Below the pieces are notes generated by a model, which saw only the letters and a list, made by a program, of their open reading frames with translations, was not told where the DNA came from and did no database searches. Source: a virus. Taken from it: 58,632 nt of DNA. Below are positions 9,223 to 18,423 of this stretch, in pieces; position 1 is the first letter of the stretch; every line of letters begins with the position of its first letter. The stretch lies in IMG/VR virus record IMGVR_UViG_3300044845_000641, positions 1-58,632 of that record. One strand, 5' to 3'. The position numbers were made by a program, and so were the translations under genes.

Positions 9223-12200
9223 ACCAGAAAACATATTGGTCGAACTCGACTACAATAACATTACAATAATTGACCCAAACAAAGTTGTTGACGAGCAAGG
9301 TGTTGCCTCTGACAGACATGTTAGACAAGAAGACTTAGTAATGTATGCCAATTTGGAGTGTAAAGTTCTTCCAAGGACTAAGTTATCCGTGGGAACCGCA
9401 AGTAATGATGCCATCCAAACTATTTCAGTGGCGTCTATGAATTTTTTAAAGCCTGCGGGAAAGACTTTTTTGGATAATGAATACACCGATGAGTTCACAG
9501 GAAAAGACACCATTCAAGGGAAGGGAGTTAACCAACCAAAACAGACCTCAGTAACCAACCCTAAAAACGATACCGATTTTTATATCAGACAAACAATTAA
9601 CTCAGGTGGTAAACCAGGTTCGACTGATAATGGATTGTTAGGTATTACAAGTATTTCTATAAGACAAAACACTTCGTTTATGTCAACCATTCATATATCT
9701 ATGGAGGACATAAAAGGAAGGGCGTTATTTGAAGGTGGTGATAATTCACCTTATGCCGCGTTTTTTAATTTACCGTATCCACTATTTTATTTAACTATAA
9801 AAGGGTATTATGGTAAAGCAGTTCGATTACCGATAATGTTAAAAGATTTTACTTCGAGATATAACACTAGCTCAGGTAATTTCCATATTGAATTGAATTT
9901 TTTAACTTACAAGTACACAATTTTAAGTGAAGTGTCAATGGGATACTTAATTGCTGCTCCGCACATGTATAAATCAAGGGTAAAAATACAGACAACAAGT
10001 GGTAATGCAAGCCAATTTTCTAATGTTGACGATACAATTTATGAAAGAGGATATCAAAAAGTTAGGGAGATGTATAGTGAGTATAAAACTAAAGGATTAA
10101 TTCCTGATGATTTTCCAGAATTGACTCTTGTTCAAATGCAAAACAGGATTGAGAATTTTATTAAAAATATTTTAGATTCTTTTAGTAAACAAAATTTAGA
10201 CCCATTAACTAATGTTGACACGTATAGAAGTCAATTAATTGCCTACCAAAAAGATGTTTATTATGCTGATAAAGTATCTTGGTTTGATAAGTACATGGAT
10301 AAGAAAAATTTTTTTGTATTAAAGAAAGGGTCGATGTTATCAAGTGGAGTTAGTTTAAATAATAGTGATACTAAAATTTATTCATTTAAACCTGAATTTA
10401 AAACTCTTCAACAACAAAATACCGCTATTTCAGAATTAAAAAAACTTATCGCGGAATACAATACAAAATTAAATGAAAATACTTCTGTTGGTAAAAACGG
10501 TTCATATAAAATTGACGATAAAACCAAACAATGTCAAATAGTTTGTGATATTGATTATAGTGATTTTACAATAGAAATAACATCAAATGACGTTGATTTA
10601 GTAACAACATTTAAGGAAAAAAATAATGATAAAGAACCTTTAGACCCAACTGATTTAACCGAGCTACAGGCAGAGTTAGATAAGAATAAAAATTTTAATT
10701 CAGGTAAATATGTTGACCGTGACGGTAAACAACAACCAATTTATGTTTATCATGTTTTTGAAGGGAATAAACGATTTGTTGATAAAATAGATAAGTTAAC
10801 CAAAATATTAACCGAAAAAGAACAACAGATTGAGGTAGAATTAACAGAAGCATTATCTAAGTTATTACAAAGTAAGGACAGTGGAATTGGATTTGTCCCA
10901 AACATAAGAAATGTTTTGGCGGTTATTTTTGCTAATGGAGAGGCGTTTTTAAGATTGATGGATGATGTTCATACTAGTGCTTGGAACCAAAGAGATAATA
11001 AATATCGAAAAGATATTATTTTTGACAAACAAGTTGCGGGAGCATCTACAGATAATCTTTCCTCGGGAGATAATTCTAAAGAACCTGTATATCCATGGCC
11101 ACAATTAATCGTTGAAACATCAGGAGAAGATGGTCAAGAAAAATATGAAATTACTTATCCAGGTGACCCTAAGATTATTAATCGAAGTAAGGGGTATTTA
11201 TTCAATGTTTGGCCAGAAATAGAATTTGTGGAGGAGTTTATTAAAGGTTTTACTGAAAGAACATTACCTCCTGCCGACCCAACGGCAAACTCAAATGAAT
11301 TGACCCAACCACAAAGGGTTTCATTAGATGCTATCGAATTCCCAATTGGAAATTGGGTTTATGGAAATAAGGAAGAGGTTAAATTTTTCTTTGAGATTTA
11401 TGAACGAATAATTTTAACATCATACTACTCAAGACTATCAAGGAGTAATGGATTTACATCGGATGCAGATAAGATTACTAATCTGATTGCCGAAGCCGAA
11501 AACAATAACATTGTTAAAAGTTTATCAAATGATAATCCTTTTATTATTCAAAAACTAAAAGAGTATGGGTTTAATGCGACTAACTTCCCAACAATCTTAA
11601 GACAATTCTCAAATAGCGGATTAGGAGAAAGTTGGCAAAACTATATTAGAGGAATTTTTAATACTCCATACATTAAAAATACTGTTACAAACGGAGGATT
11701 CCAATTTATTAATGTGAATATTTTAAATAGTTCTGAATCACAACCATCGGTCTCATTGCCAAATGAAATCGCTATGTCGGAATATATTGAAGATTCCACA
11801 ACATCAAACAAATTTGATTTAGGTGATACTTTTCCATTTACTAATAGAACTTGGGATAAAACATATTTGGCAAATGGGACAACAATTTTAGATGCTAACG
11901 GGGCTCTTAATACTACTAAAGTTTTAAAATATAATCCAAACATAAAATTAATAACAAGTTTTGTTACCACAAACACCCCTAATAGTATTCGACCAATAAC
12001 TAACTTTGTTTATCTTGCAGGACAAACACCAAATGTTATTAATTCAACGGATTTAAAAACATGGTATCAAAATAGAACTTTTGAAACTCAATTGATTACT
12101 GAAGGGAATGTTAGATATTTTAACTATAGTGGGGAGGTTAGCGATAACCAAACTACCTCAATAATGAATACACCATATTTTATCAACTCAATTCAAGAGG

Positions 12201-15200
12201 GGGTTAAAAATTTCAGAAATAATGATGAACATCCATTCATCGCTTCTGCATATCTTTTCATTAATAGTTTACCATTGGCAACAATGAGGGAGAAGTTTAA
12301 AACGTATGATAATAATACCACAACTGATTTAGATTATATTTTTGCGGCTCTTAAGAAATTTGGTGCTGTACATAAATTACCTTACGCATGGATATTAAAG
12401 TTTGGGTCTATTTGGCATAGATATAAAATGTATGTTGAAAAAAATATTGATATATTAGATACCTCTTGGACAGGGTTTAGTTATACGACCAATTTTGACC
12501 CTGTAACAAGTGCAAATACTCGAAATTATGGGTTAATTATTAATGGAGCACCAATCGATATTGTATTACAAAAAGACACCACTATTGGGTCTGAAATTTC
12601 AACATTAATTAATACAGGATTTTATCCTAAATTGATAAACGACTTCAATGTCTTTTGTCAAGGGTATGAAGTTTTTTCAGGGTATACTGATAGTGCAATA
12701 CAATCAGGGATAACCTCAGGAGTTTCAATTAATTACGTTGATGATGCAATTATTAGTCTTAATGAAGGGTTTGACCCAACAATACCATCAAGAGATTTAA
12801 GAATAATTCCTTGGTCGGTTAGTGTTGATACACTAGATAAAAAATATATATATTTGATGCCGTCACAAGGGTCTCTTTTAAATCAAACAAAAAATGAATG
12901 TTTTAAACCAAGTGGGTCGTCATACGAAATGAAATTTGAGGTAAACTCAAATCAAGCAATGTATGATGGGTCTGTTAGATTATTTTGGGGAGCACCGAAC
13001 TACGGATACTTTGATGGGTCAAAACTTAAAAAACCCTCACCGTTTGCGTATATGAAACACATTTTCTCAGGACAAAGCCAACAAGAAAATTTCTCAATAA
13101 ATGGTGTTGACAAGGATTACTCACAAATGAGTGAAATGTTATCTGTTTTTGAAAAAGATGTTTTAGATGGATTTGAAACAGAGTTTTTAAAATTCTCAAA
13201 ATCAATTTACGATTATACTCCAAATAATTCAACTAACGATATTGGACAGGCAAACGCTATTGCGGGAGCATTGGGGGTTAGTACTTCTGATGTTTCAAGT
13301 ACCATATCAAATCAAGCAAATAGTCCTGAAACTGAAACCACTCTAACGTTTAAAAACTTTCAGATGTTATTTAGAAGTTTATTAAAGATACCAAAGGTGA
13401 CAGGTGATATTGGGTCTAACATTGTAAAAAAAATACAAGACGACCAAACAAATAATATAACTAATATTTTAAGACAATTTTTAAATTATGATGTCGTATT
13501 CAAATATGGTAATCCGTCTTTATATGATAAGAAACTATTTTATACTTTTTCATCATTACCATTAACTGACCCATATACTTGGGAACCATATACTGTTATG
13601 ACACCTAATGCAATACCAACTAATGGTGGGGGAGTGTCACTAATAACATCTAAAACAAACTATCCTAATGAATGGTCAACATTATATACCTATGTGGGAT
13701 TTTCAGAGATACCTGAATTAGTTTATGATGACAATGGTTCTTATATAACGGATTTTTTTGTGGATTTAAATGTTGCTTTTACGGTGGATAACATTAAATT
13801 ATTTGCTACAGTAATAAAAATATATGCAACTCAGAAGTTAAACCAATTTCAAAGTAATCCGATTGCACCACCTGACGCACCGATATCATCACCAAGTAAA
13901 AAAGTTTCATTTACCACTCTTTTAAGTGGAGACACAATTACGGTTAGACAAGTTGGACCACAAAAAATTTCATATTTATCAAACAAAGAGGGTGTTATAT
14001 TGTATGAAAGTTTACCAAGCATTTTGCCAACAACCACAGGTAATACTCAAACATTAATAAATGAAACCATCATTGCATTCTTTGGTTCTTTATCTACAGG
14101 ACCTACTGATAAACAATTCATTGTTGAAACGGTGTTTGCTCGACAAGATGAATATCCCCAAGTACCTAACCCAATAAATAAAGCGGGTGAAGGGGCGTTT
14201 TATAAAGCGATGACAAATTATTTATTGGATATTAATAATTTTCAATCAAAAATCGTTAATAATTTAATACCTAAATTACAATCATCGTTACCCACAACAA
14301 CAATTGGTACTGAAGGTCAAGTCGAGTCTGATTTACAAGGAAACCAACCTAAAGTTGAATTATGGGAAACATTTAAAGCCTTAAATGATAAATGGATTTC
14401 AGGAAATGATTTTAAAACAAAAACATTATTTGAAGACGTTTTATTATTAGATAGGGCGAGTAGGAATATTGGAGAAAAAGTTTTAATCGATGTTTACAAA
14501 TTAAAGGATAGATTATTAAACTTACCTGTAAAAGCGTCTATGTTATCTTTTGTCCAAAGTATTTTAATTGAAAATCATTTTGTGGTAATGAATATCCCAT
14601 CATATATTAATTTTTATAACGTACAAAATGCGGTGAAAAACCCAATACCAAGAATTGATGGAACCGCAGACTTTGCAAATAATTTGTTTGGCACCTTTTT
14701 AAATGTTGATTATAGGGATTCCTCTTCAAAATTGGTTTGTTTTTATGCGGGTAAACCAAGTGAACAATTAGATTTAAAAAATAATGTTGATTATCGTTAT
14801 AGAAATGATGCGTTTGATTTACGTAGAGCTAGTGATAATCCGTTAGTCGAAAATCAAGTGGGTAAAAAAGATTGGGATAAATCTAATAAGGTGGTCGGAT
14901 TTAATGTTGATATTGGACCACAAAACCAACAGATATTTAAAAGTTTCCAAGTAGACCAAAGTGCTGGTAAGGCGACTGCGGAAGGGATGGAAATACTAAA
15001 TCAGATGGCAAATCAAGGTGGAGGTAGAAAAGGGTCAACACAAAGTACATCTTTATATAATTTATATAAAAATAGGAGTTATGGATGTCAAATAACTATG
15101 ATGGGTAACGCTATGATACAACCTACAATGTATTTTAACTTAAGACATGTCCCAATGTTTAGTGGACCATATATGATATTAAGTGTTAATCATAATATAA

Positions 15201-16432
15201 GTCCTGGTAATTTTGATACTATTATTGAAGGGGTTAGACAACCTATTGCATCGTTACCTAAAATTGATGCGTATTTACAATCACTTAAAACAAATTTGTT
15301 ACAATCGATTATTACTAAAAACAAAGAGGCGAAAAAACAATTGACTAAGGATGCAAGTGGAAACGTTATATCTCAAAAAAATAAAGTGGTATCAAACGCT
15401 AATGGTAGTAAAGAGTTAACACAGACACAAGCTTGTACTCCCGCATCAGACTATAGTAGATATACCCCAATAACACCACAAAGTAGTAAGGTAACTTTTA
15501 AAGAGGTTAAGGATACGATAGTTAATTTATTATCCTCTAGAAACATTCCTGATGATGGTAAATTAAAATACGCGGTGTTTGCAGCATTATATTTAGAGTC
15601 AGGAACTTCGACAGGGTTTGAAGCATATGAAAATAATTTTGCGGGTATCGACTTATCAAAATATTGGGGAGAAAAACCGTCAACATATTTCGGAGCACAA
15701 AATTATTTTTGTTTAAAATCTGACACAACAACATTACCATACGCATTGTTTGATGATTTAACTAATAATATTACAATTTTATTAGAAAAATGGAAAAACA
15801 GTATGGTTGTTTTACCTAATAATTCGGCAAAAGAGATTACTAAATTTTGGATATTATATTTTGGGGCAAAACAAAATGATTCAAATGTTTACACCACTAT
15901 GGACCCAACTCAATTATCTAATATTGAATCTAAAGTTCAAAAATCTTTAGATATTTGGAATGGAGTCTCGCAGATAGTACCGACACCAACACCGACACCT
16001 TCACCAACACCCGTACCATCTAATACTGTTGTACCATTAAATGGTGTTAATTCTTATACTGTGGCAAATCCGCCAATGTTTGAAAAGTTAACGGTTACGG
16101 TTAATGGGTCAACAGGGTTATATAATATATTTGGAGCTCATTTCGATTATAATATTGATTCTGAATGTGGGGATGGTAGTGGGACTGGAGCAGGATTTAA
16201 TAATCTTAATTCGTTAATTTCAAGTAACAAACAAACTTTTACGGTAGATATTGAGACGTTATTAGAGGAGGTAGGGTGTAATATTCTTAGTACATCATCG
16301 GCAGATATTAAAGGGACCTATTCGTTTAGTATTACTGTGTTAAGTAAACCCGTTTTAGCTGACGGGACAACTACTGACACTAGCAGAACTGATTTTTATA
16401 AATTGTTTCCAGTAACATTTAAATTTACTTAA
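9212..16432 (+). CDS. Giant baseplate hub protein with lysozyme-like domain (gp27/gp5-like role)
   Basis: A 2406-residue protein, far longer than T4 gp27 (391) or gp5 (575). Near the N-terminus (about residues 150-260) a beta-rich region contains YPLFYLTIKGYYG and ELNFLTYKYT, like hub/tube folds. Around 1958-2010, MMGNAMIQPTMYFNLRH and FSGPYMILSVNHNI have the pattern of hub proteins whose beta domain ends in a GxYxIxxVxHxIspG-like segment. Residues about 2096-2250 look like a lysozyme/glucosaminidase (AALYLESGTSTGFEAYENNFAGI), with Glu in an ESG motif as candidate catalytic acid. A PTPTPTPSPTP linker (about 2256-2269) leads to a beta-rich C-terminal domain. The context supports a hub that punctures and digests cell wall. 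The start overlaps the gp53-like gene. The middle 1500 residues are unassigned. Confidence 0.6.
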   Translation: MVGKPENILVELDYNNITIIDPNKVVDEQGVASDRHVRQEDLVMYANLECKVLPRTKLSVGTASNDAIQTISVASMNFLKPAGKTFLDNEYTDEFTGKDTIQGKGVNQPKQTSVTNPKNDTDFYIRQTINSGGKPGSTDNGLLGITSISIRQNTSFMSTIHISMEDIKGRALFEGGDNSPYAAFFNLPYPLFYLTIKGYYGKAVRLPIMLKDFTSRYNTSSGNFHIELNFLTYKYTILSEVSMGYLIAAPHMYKSRVKIQTTSGNASQFSNVDDTIYERGYQKVREMYSEYKTKGLIPDDFPELTLVQMQNRIENFIKNILDSFSKQNLDPLTNVDTYRSQLIAYQKDVYYADKVSWFDKYMDKKNFFVLKKGSMLSSGVSLNNSDTKIYSFKPEFKTLQQQNTAISELKKLIAEYNTKLNENTSVGKNGSYKIDDKTKQCQIVCDIDYSDFTIEITSNDVDLVTTFKEKNNDKEPLDPTDLTELQAELDKNKNFNSGKYVDRDGKQQPIYVYHVFEGNKRFVDKIDKLTKILTEKEQQIEVELTEALSKLLQSKDSGIGFVPNIRNVLAVIFANGEAFLRLMDDVHTSAWNQRDNKYRKDIIFDKQVAGASTDNLSSGDNSKEPVYPWPQLIVETSGEDGQEKYEITYPGDPKIINRSKGYLFNVWPEIEFVEEFIKGFTERTLPPADPTANSNELTQPQRVSLDAIEFPIGNWVYGNKEEVKFFFEIYERIILTSYYSRLSRSNGFTSDADKITNLIAEAENNNIVKSLSNDNPFIIQKLKEYGFNATNFPTILRQFSNSGLGESWQNYIRGIFNTPYIKNTVTNGGFQFINVNILNSSESQPSVSLPNEIAMSEYIEDSTTSNKFDLGDTFPFTNRTWDKTYLANGTTILDANGALNTTKVLKYNPNIKLITSFVTTNTPNSIRPITNFVYLAGQTPNVINSTDLKTWYQNRTFETQLITEGNVRYFNYSGEVSDNQTTSIMNTPYFINSIQEGVKNFRNNDEHPFIASAYLFINSLPLATMREKFKTYDNNTTTDLDYIFAALKKFGAVHKLPYAWILKFGSIWHRYKMYVEKNIDILDTSWTGFSYTTNFDPVTSANTRNYGLIINGAPIDIVLQKDTTIGSEISTLINTGFYPKLINDFNVFCQGYEVFSGYTDSAIQSGITSGVSINYVDDAIISLNEGFDPTIPSRDLRIIPWSVSVDTLDKKYIYLMPSQGSLLNQTKNECFKPSGSSYEMKFEVNSNQAMYDGSVRLFWGAPNYGYFDGSKLKKPSPFAYMKHIFSGQSQQENFSINGVDKDYSQMSEMLSVFEKDVLDGFETEFLKFSKSIYDYTPNNSTNDIGQANAIAGALGVSTSDVSSTISNQANSPETETTLTFKNFQMLFRSLLKIPKVTGDIGSNIVKKIQDDQTNNITNILRQFLNYDVVFKYGNPSLYDKKLFYTFSSLPLTDPYTWEPYTVMTPNAIPTNGGGVSLITSKTNYPNEWSTLYTYVGFSEIPELVYDDNGSYITDFFVDLNVAFTVDNIKLFATVIKIYATQKLNQFQSNPIAPPDAPISSPSKKVSFTTLLSGDTITVRQVGPQKISYLSNKEGVILYESLPSILPTTTGNTQTLINETIIAFFGSLSTGPTDKQFIVETVFARQDEYPQVPNPINKAGEGAFYKAMTNYLLDINNFQSKIVNNLIPKLQSSLPTTTIGTEGQVESDLQGNQPKVELWETFKALNDKWISGNDFKTKTLFEDVLLLDRASRNIGEKVLIDVYKLKDRLLNLPVKASMLSFVQSILIENHFVVMNIPSYINFYNVQNAVKNPIPRIDGTADFANNLFGTFLNVDYRDSSSKLVCFYAGKPSEQLDLKNNVDYRYRNDAFDLRRASDNPLVENQVGKKDWDKSNKVVGFNVDIGPQNQQIFKSFQVDQSAGKATAEGMEILNQMANQGGGRKGSTQSTSLYNLYKNRSYGCQITMMGNAMIQPTMYFNLRHVPMFSGPYMILSVNHNISPGNFDTIIEGVRQPIASLPKIDAYLQSLKTNLLQSIITKNKEAKKQLTKDASGNVISQKNKVVSNANGSKELTQTQACTPASDYSRYTPITPQSSKVTFKEVKDTIVNLLSSRNIPDDGKLKYAVFAALYLESGTSTGFEAYENNFAGIDLSKYWGEKPSTYFGAQNYFCLKSDTTTLPYALFDDLTNNITILLEKWKNSMVVLPNNSAKEITKFWILYFGAKQNDSNVYTTMDPTQLSNIESKVQKSLDIWNGVSQIVPTPTPTPSPTPVPSNTVVPLNGVNSYTVANPPMFEKLTVTVNGSTGLYNIFGAHFDYNIDSECGDGSGTGAGFNNLNSLISSNKQTFTVDIETLLEEVGCNILSTSSADIKGTYSFSITVLSKPVLADGTTTDTSRTDFYKLFPVTFKFT

Positions 16433-16453
16433 AAATTTTTAACAGAATAAAGA

Positions 16454-16461
16454 TATTTATA
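16454..16461 (+). promoter_or_regulatory. Putative late promoter box TATTTATA (13 nt before ATG)
   Basis: TATTTATA lies 13 bases upstream of the ATG at 16475 in a short gap after the hub gene. It matches the long-spacing class of late boxes. Confidence 0.5.
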
Positions 16462-16474
16462 TAAAAAAGAAATT

Positions 16475-16699
16475 ATGAATACAAAATTAATTTTAGATAA
16501 CTACTTAGGTAAAAATACTCGACACACCGAAAAAGATTTAGGTGACGGTAATAAGCAAGTTTGTGATTTAGATACAGGAGATTGTTATACAATCAGAATG
16601 AAAGACGGTCTAATCGAAAGAGTGGACAATACTATGTCTAAAAATAAAAAAATCCAAGTTGAGACAACTACTGGAGTAAAACAATTATTAAATGGATAA
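16475..16699 (+). CDS. Small conserved-looking protein of unknown function
   Basis: 74 residues, charged and soluble, with a short beta-rich middle (KQVCDLDTGDCYTIRMKDGLIERV) that reads like a small beta hairpin with two Cys six residues apart. I recognise no family. It is preceded by a late box and overlaps the start of the next gene by 8 bases, so the two are probably translated together as late genes. They close the first structural block just before a terminator, which suggests a minor virion or assembly protein rather than a replication function. Confidence 0.6.
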   Translation: MNTKLILDNYLGKNTRHTEKDLGDGNKQVCDLDTGDCYTIRMKDGLIERVDNTMSKNKKIQVETTTGVKQLLNG

Positions 16700-17372
16700 G
16701 AAAATGAAAATAGACGTAAAAATCTTAAATGAAGTCATGAGATATAAGAGTATTAACAATTATATCACTGAGCAAGATGCTACATTACCACCACCGCCTG
16801 ACGCAGGAGCGGTTCCTCCACCACCTGATGCGGGAGCAGTTCCACCGCCACCTGTTGCGGGAGCAATGCCACCACCACCTGTTGGAGGGGATGTTCCACC
16901 TGAATCTGTAGATGTTTCATCTGACCCTGACGTTGAAAAACTTGGAGGTGAAACTAAAAAGTCTAAAGAACTTGATATAACTGATTTAGTTAAATCACAA
17001 CAAAATGTTGAGAAAAAACAAGAAGAATATTTTGATAATTTATTTAAGCACCTTGAAGGTTTAGAGAGTAAACTTTCTGATATGGATTCAATTATGAATA
17101 AATTAAATGACCTTGAAACTAAGGTTGAAAAATATAGAGTAAAAACCCCTGAAGAAAAATTAGAATTGAGAAGTTTGGATTCAGGACCATTTAATCAAAA
17201 ACTAACCGATTTTTTTGAAGATAAACAAGAAGATATGGAAAAGTCGGGAAAAAATGAGTATATTTTAACCAAAGATGATGTTGAAGCATATTCTCCTGGT
17301 GATATTAAAAAAAGTTTTAGAAACTTTGAAAACACCGACACCGATATCGATACTTTTTCGAGATTAAAGTAA
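16692..17372 (+). CDS. Proline-repeat, acidic coiled-coil late protein; possible internal head protein
   Basis: 226 residues. An amphipathic N-terminal stretch (MKIDVKILNEVMRYKSINNY) is followed by YITE-Q at residues 24-28. An (I/L)xE site after a short helical leader is how T4 prohead protease gp21 cleaves capsid-targeting sequences of internal proteins. Residues 33-68 are four 9-residue Pro-rich repeats (PPPPDAGAV type). The rest is acidic with a heptad-rich coiled coil (about 110-150: HLEGLESKLSDMDSIM, LNDLETKVEKY). A head core or ejected internal protein fits these features, but that is inference. The gene overlaps the preceding one by 8 bases and is followed at once by an intrinsic terminator. 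Confidence 0.55.
   Translation: MDKKMKIDVKILNEVMRYKSINNYITEQDATLPPPPDAGAVPPPPDAGAVPPPPVAGAMPPPPVGGDVPPESVDVSSDPDVEKLGGETKKSKELDITDLVKSQQNVEKKQEEYFDNLFKHLEGLESKLSDMDSIMNKLNDLETKVEKYRVKTPEEKLELRSLDSGPFNQKLTDFFEDKQEDMEKSGKNEYILTKDDVEAYSPGDIKKSFRNFENTDTDIDTFSRLK
16788..16895 (+). repeat. Four tandem 27-bp repeats encoding PPPPxxGxx
   Basis: Four in-frame 27-base units (16788, 16815, 16842, 16869) encode PPPPDAGAV, PPPPDAGAV, PPPPVAGAM and PPPPVGGDV. The DNA has diverged at third positions, so the array is not very recent. Such arrays can change copy number by slippage. Confidence 0.85.
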
Positions 17373-17375
17373 ATT

Positions 17376-17402
17376 AACGGTCTTAAGTGACCGTTTTTTT
17401 TT
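17376..17402 (+). terminator. Intrinsic terminator closing the first structural block
   Basis: AACGGTC (17376-17382) pairs with GACCGTT (17389-17395) around a six-base loop and is followed by an unbroken T run. It starts four bases after the preceding stop codon and separates late from early transcription. Confidence 0.9.
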
Positions 17403-17413
17403 CTTTAAATTAT

Positions 17414-17442
17414 TTGACAAAACAAAGGCTGACACTTATACT
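17414..17442 (+). promoter_or_regulatory. Sigma70-like early promoter, TTGACA-N17-TATACT
   Basis: TTGACA (17414-17419) and TATACT (17437-17442) are separated by exactly 17 bases. The gene start at 17469 is about 20 bases beyond the predicted transcription start. It also contains a TTTG at the -33 position, as Bacteroidota promoters do. It directly follows a terminator and precedes the ssDNA-binding protein, so it is probably read by host polymerase early in infection. Confidence 0.7.
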
Positions 17443-17468
17443 TAGTAAACAATTAAAACTTATATTAT

Positions 17469-18329
17469 ATGGCGACAAACAAATCCCTAGATTCGGTACT
17501 AGCACAGTACGAACAATCAAAACAAGGTGGTTATACTTCCACCTCAAAAATATCTCAAGAAGATAGATTGAAAAAGTATTTCGCGGCAATCCTTAAGGAT
17601 AACGAGAAACAAGGTCAAAAAAGATTAAGAATCTTACCAACACCTGATGGTTCTTCACCTTTTAAAGAAGTATGGTTCCATGAGATTCAAGTGGATGGAA
17701 AATGGGTAAAGTTATTTGACCCAGGCAAGAATGACAACGAACGTTCACCTTTGAGTGAAGTTAACGAAGAACTTATGTCTACGGGCAGAGATTCTGACAA
17801 GGAACTTGCTAAACAATACAAACCTCGTAAATTTTACATCGTAAAAGTAATTGACCGTGATAATGAGGCGGACGGAGTTAAATTCTGGCGTTTTAAACAC
17901 AATTACAAAAACGAAGGAATCCTTGACAAAATTATTCCTATTTGGAGAGCTAAAGGTGATATTACAGACGCAACAACAGGTCGTGACATTATCCTTGAAT
18001 TAACCAAAGCAAAAACCCCAAAAGGGGCGGTTTACACAGTTATCCAAACTGTTATGTATGAAGACGCAGGACCTGTTCACGAAGATGCTGATACTGCAAA
18101 ATCTTGGATTACAGATGAACTTACTTGGTCTGACGTTTATTCTAAAAAACCTGTAGAATATCTTGAAGCAATTGCACGAGGAGAAACTCCACGTTGGGAT
18201 AGTGACAAAGGTGGATACTCATATGGAAACTCTGATGAGTCAGAAATTTCTATGGGGGGTAAATCTGAAAAACAACCGACAACTGATTTACAAGCAAATA
18301 GTGCACCTGACGAAGACCTCCCATTTTAA
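17469..18329 (+). CDS. Single-stranded DNA-binding protein (gp32-like)
   Basis: 286 residues. A basic N-terminus with KYFAAILKDNEKQGQKRLRILP leads into a beta-rich core (FKEVWFHEIQVDGKWVKLFDP; RKFYIVKVIDRDNEADGVKFWRFKH) characteristic of T4-like gp32 OB-fold proteins in phages. The tail is flexible, Gly/Ser-rich and acidic, and ends in DEDLPF. That is very close to the tip of bacterial SSB (DDDIPF), which recruits repair and replication partners, and unlike the T4 gp32 end. It coats ssDNA during replication and recombination with the UvsX-, gp41- and primase-like proteins here. It has its own promoter and a strong terminator right after it, which fits high-level separate expression. Confidence 0.85.
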   Translation: MATNKSLDSVLAQYEQSKQGGYTSTSKISQEDRLKKYFAAILKDNEKQGQKRLRILPTPDGSSPFKEVWFHEIQVDGKWVKLFDPGKNDNERSPLSEVNEELMSTGRDSDKELAKQYKPRKFYIVKVIDRDNEADGVKFWRFKHNYKNEGILDKIIPIWRAKGDITDATTGRDIILELTKAKTPKGAVYTVIQTVMYEDAGPVHEDADTAKSWITDELTWSDVYSKKPVEYLEAIARGETPRWDSDKGGYSYGNSDESEISMGGKSEKQPTTDLQANSAPDEDLPF

Positions 18330-18336
18330 GTTATTG

Positions 18337-18390
18337 AACTTGGACACTTACTAGGACATTGTGTCCATGTATATGTCCAAGTTTTTATTT
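18337..18390 (+). terminator. Nested-hairpin terminator after the ssDNA-binding protein gene
   Basis: The outer arms AACTTGGACA (18337-18346) and TGTCCAAGTT (18374-18383) form a 10-bp stem. Inside it, GGACA (18354-18358) pairs with TGTCC (18362-18366). A T-rich stretch follows. Because the GGACA/TGTCC units are interchangeable, alternative pairings are possible. It begins eight bases after the stop codon. Confidence 0.85.
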
Positions 18391-18423
18391 TTTAACAAAA
18401 CATTTAACAAATACATAGACAAT

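Noticed and set aside
18361-18423. Earlier in-frame ATG for the UvsX-like gene
   Set aside because: It lies within the terminator stem of the previous gene and would add a 21-residue extension unlike RecA-family N-termini.
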